A stretch of 64,000 nucleotides of DNA from Vibrio methylphosphonaticus (lineage in GTDB: Bacteria; Pseudomonadota; Gammaproteobacteria; Enterobacterales; Vibrionaceae), in the NCBI RefSeq assembly GCF_023634655.1, contig NZ_JAMKMS010000014.1:1-64000 (forward strand). The letters run 5' to 3'. The position numbers and the translations under genes are program-made. The notes beneath the pieces are model-generated. The model was not told the DNA's origin, made no database searches, and saw nothing but the letters and a program-made list of their open reading frames with translations. Positions within the stretch are counted from its first letter, which is position 1. Every line of letters starts with the position of its first letter. This document shows positions 1 to 8,049 of the stretch, piece after piece.

Positions 1-344
1 TTCTGAAGTGTCGTTCAATCAAGAAACAGCGTGAAAGCGAAAATTCAATATTGCGGTTGCTACCTGATTTACAGGTTGTAAGTTCGTGTTTGACAGTCGA
101 GCTGATATTTCAGCAAACATTGTAGAAGATAACTTTGACGTTGAAGAGGTCATTGAGTAGTGGCTATTCTAGCGTAAATTAAGAGCTAAGAGCTAAGAGC
201 TAAGAATTAAGAGTAACAAAGGTTAGGAGCGACAGGATGGAAGATAATGGCGTTTTTTGCTGATCTTTATGTGTCATGATTGACTAAGGGCACCGCTTCG
301 ATCCATGGCGGCGCTCTGACGTTGAAGTTGGGAAACTCACTCCA
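1..344. other. Left-edge region without a supported gene
   Basis: No convincing coding region is seen. A short reading frame ends at the TAG near 157 with an acidic tail (ending DVEEVIE), but it is closed by an in-frame stop near 65 and is too short to call. The stretch also holds the heptamer repeat listed at 180-206. Confidence 0.4.
180..206. repeat. 7-bp tandem repeat (taagagc)
   Basis: Three perfect copies of taagagc run from 180 to 200, followed by a degenerate fourth and a further taagag at 208-213. It lies between genes. A similar heptamer repeat (taagctc, six copies) lies at the other end of the window. Confidence 0.8.
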
Positions 345-1268
345 CTAGTAGAACATTGCTTTCAAACGATACCAAATACGCCCATCAATGGCCGATAATC
401 CAAGCGCTATCATCAACATGCCTAATAAGTGAATGAGTTCAAGGGACTCATCAAGAAATACAGAACCGAGTAGAACAGCAGAGACAGGAACGAGTAATGT
501 CACCAATAATACGTTAGTCGCCCCTGCTATTTCGAGTATTTTAAAGTACAACACATAGGCGATAGCTGTAGAGATAATAGCCAGCCCAAGGATCGCTAAC
601 CAAGTTTGGTTACTCGCAGCGGATAACGCGGCTTTGCCATCCACGATAAAGGTAATAGGCAGTAATATGAATGCCGACGCCGTTACTTGCCCCGAAGCGA
701 TGATGACCGGTGGTATTTCTAGTGCTTTAAACCTTCTGCCGAATACACCAGCAAACGCGTAACATATCGTCGCAGCAATGATCGCCAGTTGAGCCAACAA
801 GTGGCTATTTCCACTTAAGGCTGGCACGCCAATCATAACGACGACGCCAATGAACCCAATGGCAACACCGAAGAGTTTGAGTGGTGTTGGTTTTTCGTCG
901 GGTAGAAATAGACCGGCGACAACCACTGCGAAAATTGGCGTTGCTGCATTCAATATAGACGCGAGCCCTGATGCAATTTGAGTTTGTCCCCAGACAATAA
1001 GTAAAAACGGAATGACGTTATTTAGTAGCCCCATTGCTAGAAACAATCCCCATACTTTGACCTGTTTAGGGGGGCGTAGACCAATAGCAAAAGCAAAACT
1101 CCATAAGGCAATAGCGGCGATCCCAACGCGAAGCGCGACGATAGTCAGTGGGGTAAGCTCTTCGACCGCAATACCGACGAAGAAAAACGATCCACCCCAA
1201 AGGACAGAAAGTAAAACAAGCATAATCCATACGGTAGTATTCATAGTATGGGTGATAGGTGAAGGCAT
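345..1268 (-). CDS. EamA/DMT-family transporter
   Basis: A 307-residue inner-membrane protein built almost entirely of hydrophobic segments, about ten, in two homologous halves. This is the usual EamA (drug/metabolite transporter) architecture and length. The N-terminal half has the typical LWGGSFFFVGIAVEELTP pattern after the first helix. The ATG at 1268 follows an AGGA at a suitable distance; a second ATG eight codons later is possible. Members export amino acids, metabolites or drugs; the substrate cannot be read from the sequence. It stands alone, with the small membrane protein gene at 1326-1457 upstream on the same strand. Confidence 0.9.
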   Translation of the reverse strand: MPSPITHTMNTTVWIMLVLLSVLWGGSFFFVGIAVEELTPLTIVALRVGIAAIALWSFAFAIGLRPPKQVKVWGLFLAMGLLNNVIPFLLIVWGQTQIASGLASILNAATPIFAVVVAGLFLPDEKPTPLKLFGVAIGFIGVVVMIGVPALSGNSHLLAQLAIIAATICYAFAGVFGRRFKALEIPPVIIASGQVTASAFILLPITFIVDGKAALSAASNQTWLAILGLAIISTAIAYVLYFKILEIAGATNVLLVTLLVPVSAVLLGSVFLDESLELIHLLGMLMIALGLSAIDGRIWYRLKAMFY

Positions 1269-1325
1269 GGGGTTGTCCTAAAAGTGAAAATGGGTTGCTT
1301 AAACCGCAAAGTAGAATCGTTAATA

Positions 1326-1457
1326 TTATGCGATAACGACGCAGCCCAATAGGGCGACGGAAAATAGTGAGATCCCTAACCAATAAGGCCAAACACTCAC
1401 GTTGTCTCGCTTATCCAGTTCCTGGCGATGCTTAGGGTTTGCTATAAGTTCGTTCAT
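1326..1457 (-). CDS. Small single-pass membrane protein
   Basis: A 43-residue product with a charged N-terminus (MNELIANPKHRQELDKRDN) and one C-terminal membrane helix (residues about 23-42, WPYWLGISLFSVALLGCVV). The ATG at 1457 is preceded by AAGGA four bases upstream, which is why it is preferred to the ATG at 1511. It lies upstream of the DMT transporter gene with a gap of about 57 bases and may be cotranscribed with it. Family and function are not recognised. Confidence 0.6.
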   Translation of the reverse strand: MNELIANPKHRQELDKRDNVSVWPYWLGISLFSVALLGCVVIA

Positions 1458-1637
1458 TTTCCTTATGAATATTACACGGGTTGGATATTCACGCTGCAAT
1501 ATCAATAGCATTATCTTATAGAATTCAATATCGTTATCTTAAAGAATAATGGCAGCTTTAGTTGATTACCGAGTCTCAGATAGGGAAAATACCGAAATAA
1601 AACCGCTATTTATAGCCAAACCGTGAAGGAGAGTCGT

Positions 1638-2639
1638 TTGAAAAACAAAGTACGCTGGGGCATTGCAGGTTTAGGTAATATCGCTCATCGATTTGTTAAG
1701 GATTTAACCGGGTCAGTGGGCAATGCAGAACTCTATGCAGTAGCGGCGAGAGATTTAAGCAGAGCACAACAGTTTTCAGAGCAATATGGTTGTGATACGA
1801 GCTATGGGTCGTATGCGGAATTAGCGGCAGACAGCAAAGTCGATGCCATTTACATTGCGACTATTCACCCATTTCATAAAAAATTGATTGAGCTGTTTTT
1901 AAACAGTGGTAAACATGTGCTCGTTGAAAAGCCTGCATTGACCAATCTAGCTGATTGGGACGCGATGGCAGCATTGGCTCAAGAAAAGGGATTGTTGTTA
2001 GCTGAAGCGATGAAGAGCGTCACGTTTCCGGCTTATCGAGAGATGAAGCAATTTATCAGGCAACAAAACGTTACCATTACGTCGGTGGAAGCGTCATTTG
2101 GTAGCTGGCACGAATTTGATAGTACGTGGCATTTATTCAACCCGACATTGTGTGGCGGTGCGACGTTAGATGTTGGCGTTTATGGCCTGTGGTTGTACGC
2201 AGATTTATGCCAATTGGCTGGAGTATCAGTAACGGAACCACAAGTTGAGTTTGTTCAAGACAATCCACTAAGTGAAGTGGATGAAAACGCTACGTTTACT
2301 TTTTCCGGTGCGTTGGCAGGTAAAATAGGCGCTTCCATTACTCGCGATCTCGCTCGAGAAGCGATGATCCGTGGTCCTGAACTAGAAATTACTATTCATG
2401 GTAAGTGGTGGAACCCTACGACGATAGATATAACTTATCAAGGTCAGTCCAGCCAAATTTCAATGCCAGTAAAAGGTGGGGGATTTTCGGATGAAATTGA
2501 GCATGTATCATCGTTATTGTTAATCAATGAGACTCGATCAGAGTTACTTAGTCACACCACCAGTCGTCGTGTCGTCAGCATCATGGAGAAATCACTGCGT
2601 GAAGGCGGTTATGCTGAGCTAGTTAACAGCAAAAGGTAA
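1638..2639 (+). CDS. Gfo/Idh/MocA-family oxidoreductase
   Basis: About 333 residues. The N-terminal Rossmann domain has a dinucleotide motif GIAGLGNIAHRF near the start. The signature HVLVEKPA (near residue 95) carries the lysine expected in Gfo/Idh/MocA NAD(P)-dependent dehydrogenases. The C-terminal alpha/beta domain has the GGATLDVGVY segment with family-typical spacing. The start chosen is TTG at 1638, six bases after AAGGAG; the upstream GTG at 1623 overlaps that Shine-Dalgarno sequence. The substrate, probably a sugar or polyol derivative, cannot be assigned. It is followed by an inverted repeat that may end transcription. Confidence 0.87.
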   Translation: MKNKVRWGIAGLGNIAHRFVKDLTGSVGNAELYAVAARDLSRAQQFSEQYGCDTSYGSYAELAADSKVDAIYIATIHPFHKKLIELFLNSGKHVLVEKPALTNLADWDAMAALAQEKGLLLAEAMKSVTFPAYREMKQFIRQQNVTITSVEASFGSWHEFDSTWHLFNPTLCGGATLDVGVYGLWLYADLCQLAGVSVTEPQVEFVQDNPLSEVDENATFTFSGALAGKIGASITRDLAREAMIRGPELEITIHGKWWNPTTIDITYQGQSSQISMPVKGGGFSDEIEHVSSLLLINETRSELLSHTTSRRVVSIMEKSLREGGYAELVNSKR

Positions 2640-2660
2640 AATCGAGCGCTAACATTGAAA

Positions 2661-2713
2661 AAGCCTAGTGTCGATACTCTTCCTTTTAAAGGCATGATGT
2701 CGATACTAGGCTT
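2661..2713. terminator. Inverted repeat between convergent genes
   Basis: Two 15-base arms (2661-2675 and 2699-2713) starting aagcctagt and ending actaggctt match as an inverted repeat in 13 of 15 positions. They lie between convergent genes ending at 2639 and 2741. There is no strong T-tract on either side, so a bidirectional terminator is likely but not certain. The decamer tgtcgatact also occurs once in direct orientation in each half. Confidence 0.5.
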
Positions 2714-2740
2714 AACGTTTACCTATAAAGGTGAAGCAGT

Positions 2741-3001
2741 CTATTCAGCGTCAGTGTCGTTAGTGAACGACGCTTCAATACGCTTAAGTTCTTCCTTTTC
2801 TTTGAGTTGCTTTTCTTCTTGGTTAGCAAGCTTTCTGCGGTTGAGTTCTTTTCTCTCAGACTTGCTTAAGAACTTAACGGCTTTTTTTGTGGTCAGCGCA
2901 TACGCGATAACATCTTCACCTTTTTCTCGGCGTTCTGCCACACGTTGTGAAAAGCGTTCATCATCACGAGCTTTTCGTTGCTCTGCAGTTAATTTACTCA
3001 C
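2741..3001 (-). CDS. Small charged hypothetical protein
   Basis: An 86-residue, very highly charged protein (KLTAEQRKARDDERFSQRV... and a K/E-rich second half), predicted mostly helical and probably cytoplasmic. The preferred start is the GTG at 3001, eight bases after a GAGG; an ATG at 3043 would add 14 residues without a clear ribosome site. No catalytic motif is visible and I do not recognise a named family. It converges with the oxidoreductase gene. Confidence 0.6.
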   Translation of the reverse strand: MSKLTAEQRKARDDERFSQRVAERREKGEDVIAYALTTKKAVKFLSKSERKELNRRKLANQEEKQLKEKEELKRIEASFTNDTDAE

Positions 3002-3181
3002 TACTTTGTCCTCATTAGTTAATTCATAGCAGGTTGCTACCATGATCAGTCAAACAAATGAGATCAGTTGCACATTTATAAAGCTGATGGCCGTATGTTA
3101 GCACATAACATGCTGGAAGCCCTATTCTATATGGGTTTTGACGGCCGTAGTCATACAATAAGTGAGGATTTTGGTGTGAAT

Positions 3182-3271
3182 GATGCGCAAGGCAGTAACG
3201 ATGCATAAGGCATTAACGATGCGTAGGGCACTAGCGATGCATAGAGCACCAACGATGCGTAGGGCATTAAC
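3182..3271. repeat. 18-bp tandem repeat, five copies
   Basis: Five consecutive 18-base units (starts 3182, 3200, 3218, 3236, 3254) of the form gatgcRtaRggcattaac, each differing at one to four positions. On the minus strand they translate as six-residue repeats (LMPYAS-like) in a 66-codon frame that has no ribosome site or recognisable family, so the repeat is listed rather than a gene. Confidence 0.85.
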
Positions 3272-3508
3272 GCGAGAAATGACCACGGAATAATATTATC
3301 TAAGATAAATCTTACATGGCGATTGGTCAGTGTGCGTAACGCCATAATCAAGCCATTTTGGTTAACTGATTGTTTTTATTTATTTTAATTTAATGCTGGT
3401 TACGTTGGCTTAGTTTTTCGGCCCATAGGGGAATATCTTGTTAGAAAAACCAGTAAAGTCGTATACGATGCGCCACCAAAAAATTATGTCTTCCACGACT
3501 AGGCCATC

Positions 3509-4252
3509 ATGTCTGCTAACGCCCTTTATACTGATCTTTCCCATTACTACGATCTTATGTGCGCTGATATAGACTATCAATCACAGAGTCACTGCGTACA
3601 AAGGTTGCACCAGATATTTGGCAATTCGGGTAAATTACATCTCGATTTAGCCTGTGGGACAGGCCCTCACGTGCGTCACTTTATTGATTTTGGCTACCAA
3701 AGTAGTGGGTTAGATATCAACCAACCTATGCTTGATATTGCCGCCACCCGATGCCCTGAAGCGCCGTTTACGTTGCAAAATATGAGTGAATTTCAAGTCA
3801 CGCAGCCTTTGGATTTGATTACCTGCTTCTTATATTCGATTCACTATTGCGATGGATTACAGAAACTCCAAGATTGCATCCATCGAGTATTCAAGGCACT
3901 TAATAGTGGCGGGGTGTTCTGCTTTAATGTGGTTGATAGGCTTAAAATCGACAATCGTTCCTTCGTTAAACACAACACTCAATATCTAGGGGAGACATTG
4001 AGTTTCTGCTCTGGTTGGTACTATGGAGGCGAAGGTGAAAAGCAGGCACTAAAGCTCAACATTGAAAAACATAACGCCAACGAAACACTATCTTGGCATG
4101 ATGAACACCCGATGGTGGCGTTCACCATTAAAGAGATAGCAGACTTACTTAAACCTTGGTTTGAGGTCCATATTTTTGAGCACGATTACGATAAAATTCT
4201 ACCTTGGGACCAACGATCGGGTAATGCGATCATCGTTTGCGTAAAAGCGTAA
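3509..4252 (+). CDS. Class I SAM-dependent methyltransferase
   Basis: A 247-residue cytoplasmic protein. Motif I of the class I methyltransferase fold is clear (LHLDLACGTGPHVRHF, near residues 43-58). It is followed by an acidic residue at the end of strand 2 (GLDINQPML), the usual ribose-hydroxyl ligand, and a DLITCFLYSIHY segment corresponding to motif II/post-I. It resembles the Methyltransf_25 and glycine/sarcosine methyltransferase-like group. The acceptor substrate cannot be deduced. It stands alone, flanked on both sides by 18-bp tandem repeats. Confidence 0.85.
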   Translation: MSANALYTDLSHYYDLMCADIDYQSQSHCVQRLHQIFGNSGKLHLDLACGTGPHVRHFIDFGYQSSGLDINQPMLDIAATRCPEAPFTLQNMSEFQVTQPLDLITCFLYSIHYCDGLQKLQDCIHRVFKALNSGGVFCFNVVDRLKIDNRSFVKHNTQYLGETLSFCSGWYYGGEGEKQALKLNIEKHNANETLSWHDEHPMVAFTIKEIADLLKPWFEVHIFEHDYDKILPWDQRSGNAIIVCVKA

Positions 4253-4296
4253 TTTTGGGTAGAAGCGCAACCTTGCATACTTGCGTACCCGTCCAA

Positions 4297-4386
4297 TTAT
4301 GTGTTGAAACTTATTTATGTGTTGAAACTTATTTATGTGTTGAAACTTATTTATGTGTTGAAACCAAATTATGTGTGGAAACTAAA
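4297..4386. repeat. 18-bp tandem repeat, five copies
   Basis: Five 18-base units based on ttatgtgttgaaacttat begin at 4297, 4315, 4333, 4351 and 4369. The first three are identical and the last two carry substitutions (accaaa, gtggaaactaaa). In one plus-strand frame they read LCVETY/LCVETK repeats, but that frame overlaps the end of the methyltransferase gene and lacks a ribosome site. It lies 45 bases after the methyltransferase stop. Confidence 0.9.
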
Positions 4387-4507
4387 TACTGCCCAAAAAT
4401 TCATTTTTCAACAAAGCATCAACCATGCAGATGACGCTTAACTCGGGTTGATGATAAGCTTTGAATGATGCTTAGCTTTGGTCGACGATACCCATTAAAA
4501 TGAAGGT

Positions 4508-4530
4508 GCAGGACGTAATTTTTGTCCTGC
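4508..4530 (-). terminator. Hairpin after the GlcG-like gene
   Basis: A perfect 7-bp stem, gcaggac/gtcctgc, with a T-rich loop lies 12 bases beyond the stop of the GlcG/HbpS-family gene. It lacks a strong U-tract after the stem, so terminator function is probable only. Confidence 0.5.
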
Positions 4531-4541
4531 AACTTTGGGTT

Positions 4542-4937
4542 CTATGCTGCAAAAACGTGTGAGATAGCGAGGCGAGCAAGTGCTTCGTCATCAGTTTCGC
4601 TCAAGCCGCTGATGCCTACCGCTCCAATAACAGTACCTTGGTGCTCGATAGGTAAACCACCGCCTAATCCGGTAAATCTAGCATCCGTCCAATACCCCAT
4701 ATCTTTACCTGTCTCTTGCGCCCATTTACCAAGTGAGGCGCTAGGTTGACGATCGCGTGCCGCAGTGTACGCTTTGTTTTGAGCGAGCCGTGCAGATTGA
4801 AGGCTCGACTTGTCCATTTTAAAGAATGCGATAAGTTCGCCATGGCAATCGGTAATGGCGGCTGAGATCTCAAGTCCATTTTCAACCGCGTATTGCTGAG
4901 CAAAGTTAAGTAACGACTGTGCTTGTTCCAGTTTCAT
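4542..4937 (-). CDS. GlcG/HbpS-family heme-binding protein
   Basis: A 131-residue protein with the whole GlcG/HbpS (Haem_degrading) fold signature: ALxxAxxxGxxISAAITDCHGELIAFFKMD near the N-terminus, the SxxxARxKAYTAA helix, and the GGGLPIxHxGxVIGAVGISG strand-turn near residues 90-110. Family members bind heme or act in redox sensing, and are also found with glycolate or diol operons; the ligand here is unknown. ATG 4937 follows AAGGAG. It lies 35 bases downstream of the aldo/keto reductase gene on the same strand, so the two are probably cotranscribed and may be controlled by the divergent LysR at 6051. Confidence 0.88.
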   Translation of the reverse strand: MKLEQAQSLLNFAQQYAVENGLEISAAITDCHGELIAFFKMDKSSLQSARLAQNKAYTAARDRQPSASLGKWAQETGKDMGYWTDARFTGLGGGLPIEHQGTVIGAVGISGLSETDDEALARLAISHVFAA

Positions 4938-4972
4938 TGTTTTCTCCTTGTCTATTTTATCCCTAGGGTTGG

Positions 4973-5920
4973 TTAAGGCACTTGTTGTCCACGAGCGGAT
5001 TCAAACAATAGATACCAGTCTGCACGCGATAGTTCGATGTCCTTGGCTTGTGCACAAGCGGCAATACGTGCCGGGTTCGTTGTTCCGATTACTGGATTGA
5101 TGTTGGCGGGATGACGCATTAGCCATGCGAGGACGATGGCTTCTTTAGACACCGAATATTTTTCAGAAAGCTGAGTGACTCGATGAGCCGTATCTTGTAT
5201 GTCTTGGCTCTGTGAAGAGGTATCTTTCCCAGTTAGTATACCTTGGCTTAAACTCCCCCAAGCTTGTATTGATACATCGTGCATGCGGCAATACTCAATG
5301 GTCCCCAAACTAGAGCTCACCCCTGTGCCTATGCTTTGTTCAAGCCAATCAAGCTTGGTTAGACTCATTTCGATTTGATTACAAACAATAGGCGTATTAA
5401 GTGCCGATTGAAGCAAAGCCATTTGATGGCCATTCATATTTGAAACGCCTAATTGACGAATCTTTCCGGCTTGTTGTAAAGCCTGGACGGCCTCGGCAAC
5501 TTCTTCTGGAACCATAAGCGGGTCTGGGCGATGCAGTAATAAGGTGTCTAACTGTTCAACGCCAAGTCTTGAGAGGATGTGGTCTACCGCATCTAAAAGG
5601 TAAGATTTGGAGAAATCATATCGAGCAGGACCGTTTTGGTCTGCAAATCGAATCGCACATTTAGACTGTAGGCGGATTATATCTGCAAGACAGGGGCGCT
5701 CTTTGAGAGCCGTCCCAAAGACTTGCTCAGCTTTTCCCAAGGTGTAGATGTCTGCATGATCAAAGAGGGTAATGCCAGATTCTAGAGCCGCATCAATCAC
5801 AGTGTGAGTCTGTTGGATTTGCTCTTTGCTAATAGGTGCAGAGTCCCAGCCACCGCCAAGACCCATACATCCGTAGATAAGCGAAGAGGTTGAGGTGTTG
5901 TTTGCTACTTGAGAAGCCAT
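4973..5920 (-). CDS. Aldo/keto reductase
   Basis: About 315 residues, matching the oxidoreductase YdhF-like branch of the aldo/keto reductase superfamily. Visible are the YGCMGLGG start of the barrel, the catalytic aspartate and tyrosine in GITLFDHADIYTLGKAE, the lysine in LQSKCAIRF, LLLHRPDPL, the GVSNMNGHQ strand, and the C-terminal cofactor segment PVIGTTNPARI. It should reduce carbonyls with NADPH in the cytoplasm. The ATG at 5920 is preferred because it starts the family homology; an upstream ATG at 5983 would extend into the regulatory gap before the divergent LysR gene. It forms a probable two-gene unit with the GlcG-like gene. Confidence 0.88.
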   Translation of the reverse strand: MASQVANNTSTSSLIYGCMGLGGGWDSAPISKEQIQQTHTVIDAALESGITLFDHADIYTLGKAEQVFGTALKERPCLADIIRLQSKCAIRFADQNGPARYDFSKSYLLDAVDHILSRLGVEQLDTLLLHRPDPLMVPEEVAEAVQALQQAGKIRQLGVSNMNGHQMALLQSALNTPIVCNQIEMSLTKLDWLEQSIGTGVSSSLGTIEYCRMHDVSIQAWGSLSQGILTGKDTSSQSQDIQDTAHRVTQLSEKYSVSKEAIVLAWLMRHPANINPVIGTTNPARIAACAQAKDIELSRADWYLLFESARGQQVP

Positions 5921-6050
5921 CTTGGTACGCCTTGTTTTGTTGTCTTTAGTTAGAATGCCTGAAGATATTGGTAAGAAAAACATAGCAAATAAAAATCATT
6001 ATTTGATATAACAAACAAATAATCGGAAGGATGCGGAAAAGGGCACATTA

Positions 6051-6932
6051 ATGCAGCATAAGAAAATAGAACGGCTTATGTTATTTTCTGAGGTAGCGAA
6101 ACAGCTCAGTTTTACCAAAGCAGCGGATACGTTAGATATTTCGCGCGGCTACCTTTCTACGCAAATAAAGCAGTTAGAAAAAGAGTTGGGTTATAGCTTA
6201 ATGATTCGTTCAACTCGAAGTATTCGACTTACCCCTCAAGGAGAGAGAATTGCGACAGGGATGGAGTCTATTTCTCAGACGCTGGTGGATCTTGAGCGCA
6301 AAGCTGAATACGAAAACCAGTGCTTAGAAGGTACGATTCGAATAACGGCACCGATGCAATTTACTCAAGGCACGCTACTGGATGTATGTCGTCGCTTTAC
6401 TGGTGAACATCCTGGAATTAAATTTGATATTGAGTGCAGCTATCAGAGCTTTAATTTGGTTAGGGATAACTTCGATTTCGCCTTCAGAGCAACACGAAAT
6501 CCGCCTGATAATATGATTGCAAAAAAGCTGTTCTCTTATAGCCATGCGGTAACAGGGGCGCCTAGCTATTTCGCTCGAGTGTCTCGTCCTACACACCCAG
6601 ACCAACTGCTAGAACACGATTGCTTGAATAACAGCAACGATGCAACATGGCCTTTTTCAGATGGCGAGTATCCGATTCGTGGGTGGCTCAAGAACAACGA
6701 TAATCATATCTTGAAAACACAGGCATTAGAGGGGCGGGGTATTATTTATACTCCTGACTATTTTGTACGTAAAGAAATCAACAGCGGTAAGTTGGTGAGT
6801 GTGTTGTCTGAGTATATCTCAACCTCTAATGACGTCTATTTGCTCTATCCACCGATTGTTAATCGCTCGCAGCGTTTGAGCAAATTTATTGAGTTTGTCT
6901 TGAGTGAGTTTCAATCTTCAGCAATCGACTAA
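6051..6932 (+). CDS. LysR-family transcriptional regulator
   Basis: A 293-residue regulator. The winged helix-turn-helix occupies residues about 7-66 (LFSEVAKQLSFTKAADTLDISRGYLSTQIKQLEKELG) and a LysR substrate-binding domain follows (from about residue 90). It is divergent from the aldo/keto reductase gene, sharing a gap of 67-130 bases depending on the reductase start. This arrangement usually means that it controls its neighbour and itself. The inducer is not predictable. Confidence 0.9.
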   Translation: MQHKKIERLMLFSEVAKQLSFTKAADTLDISRGYLSTQIKQLEKELGYSLMIRSTRSIRLTPQGERIATGMESISQTLVDLERKAEYENQCLEGTIRITAPMQFTQGTLLDVCRRFTGEHPGIKFDIECSYQSFNLVRDNFDFAFRATRNPPDNMIAKKLFSYSHAVTGAPSYFARVSRPTHPDQLLEHDCLNNSNDATWPFSDGEYPIRGWLKNNDNHILKTQALEGRGIIYTPDYFVRKEINSGKLVSVLSEYISTSNDVYLLYPPIVNRSQRLSKFIEFVLSEFQSSAID

Positions 6933-6945
6933 ACGGTAAGTGAAA

Positions 6946-6964
6946 GAGGCGCGTTTCGCGCCTC
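6946..6964. terminator. Bidirectional hairpin between LysR and dps-like genes
   Basis: A perfect 8-bp GC-rich stem (gaggcgcg/cgcgcctc) with a three-base loop lies between convergent genes ending at 6932 and 6990. The plus side continues into a T-rich stretch. Confidence 0.75.
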
Positions 6965-6989
6965 GTTACTTTACTTTCGTATTTACCGA

Positions 6990-7463
6990 TCAGTTAAGAT
7001 AGGCGTTGAGCATCCAGAGCAGCTTTTCTTGCTCACGAATATAGTCACCCATCAGCGCCGCTGTACCTTCATCACTCGAGTTAGCTGCTTGCTCTAATAT
7101 TTCGCGTTGGCGGTGAATCAGAACCGAAAATCCATTCACGAGTCCTGTGACACACTCTTTTCCTCGGAAGGCATGTTGATGTTCTTGGATTTGGCTCAAC
7201 TCAAGGTAACGGCTGAAAGAGTGATCCGGCGTATGACCTATGGTAAGAATACGTTCTGCCAGTTCATCAATCTTGGTTTGTAAGTCGGTATAGATTTCTT
7301 CGAACTTCACATGGAGTTCAAAGAATTGCTCACCTTTAATATTCCAGTGATAACCTCGAGTGTTCATGTACAACACTTGGTAGTTAGCAAGTAGTTGGTT
7401 AAGCTCAACGGCAGTCGCTTGTGAAGCATTTGTATCAAGGCCGATTAGGGTAGTGGTTGTCAT
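6990..7463 (-). CDS. dps: Dps-family ferritin-like DNA-protection protein
   Basis: A 157-residue protein of normal Dps length. The ferroxidase-centre motif is complete: the first histidine in NTRGYHWNIKGEQFF, then ELHVKFEEIYTDLQTKIDELAERI with the H, D and E ligands shared between subunits of the dodecamer. Dps proteins oxidise and store iron using hydrogen peroxide and protect DNA in stress. ATG 7463 follows GAGGA. The lysine-rich DNA-binding N-tail of E. coli Dps is missing, so this may act mainly as an iron/peroxide-detoxifying mini-ferritin. Confidence 0.93.
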   Translation of the reverse strand: MTTTTLIGLDTNASQATAVELNQLLANYQVLYMNTRGYHWNIKGEQFFELHVKFEEIYTDLQTKIDELAERILTIGHTPDHSFSRYLELSQIQEHQHAFRGKECVTGLVNGFSVLIHRQREILEQAANSSDEGTAALMGDYIREQEKLLWMLNAYLN

Positions 7464-8049
7464 AATACTGTCCTCTAGGAAGCGTGGAATCTTGTTTCGT
7501 TGGAGTCAGTTTATGAGGTATCGGTAGGAAGGTATAATCGATTATAATGATTTCATTGATAGGTAATTGCAATCAAAGGGCGTATTGCAGGTTCACGTCA
7601 CTAACTTGTTGTCTTTTTTGCATGACTGCATGACTGCATGACTGCATGACTGCCAAATTGATCTTGGTTCGAGTCGAGTTAAGATCTTCCTTAGATCAAT
7701 ACCATCGCCTTGTTCAGGCATCCAAATTTCTTTTCGCACATACAGTGAGCCCTGCTGGATAAGCAAAAAACATTAGTTTTTGGCTGGCGATTTACTCGGT
7801 ATTTCGACGGAAGTTGTGAAGTGAAAGCAAATAGTCTGCTGAGCTATCGCGAAAAATCATCATTCATGGCTTATGTTTACTACTAGGTACTGCAAATAAG
7901 CACTCTGATTATTAAATAAACAAAAGAGTTTCAATGCACAGGATTACCTAGCTAATAGCAAAAGTATGGTATGTCTAGAGAGTGGGTTTTGGTAGGATAT
8001 GCCGCCATAGTGTTGATAGCACTGTGATAATAATAATGAGGTTTAAGGA
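7464..8049. other. 586-base intergenic region
   Basis: No gene is visible. It should hold the promoters of the minus-strand Dps gene and the plus-strand lipoprotein gene at 8050. An AT-rich patch near 7540-7560 would suit the first. It also contains the 8-bp tandem repeat at 7621. Confidence 0.5.
7621..7652. repeat. 8-bp tandem repeat (catgactg), four copies
   Basis: Four perfect head-to-tail copies of catgactg directly follow a run of six T. It is noncoding and lies about 160 bases upstream of the Dps start and 400 upstream of the lipoprotein gene. Confidence 0.9.

Noticed and set aside
3151..3351. Open frame with LMPYAS-type repeats on the minus strand
   Set aside because: It exists only because the 18-bp repeat unit is a multiple of three; there is no ribosome site and no family.
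4297..4386. CRISPR-like appearance of regularly spaced repeats
   Set aside because: The repeats are contiguous with no spacers, and there are no cas genes; they are plain tandem repeats.
4237..4434. Open frame with LCVETY repeats after the methyltransferase
   Set aside because: It begins inside the end of the methyltransferase gene, lacks a ribosome site, and is made mainly of the 18-bp repeat.
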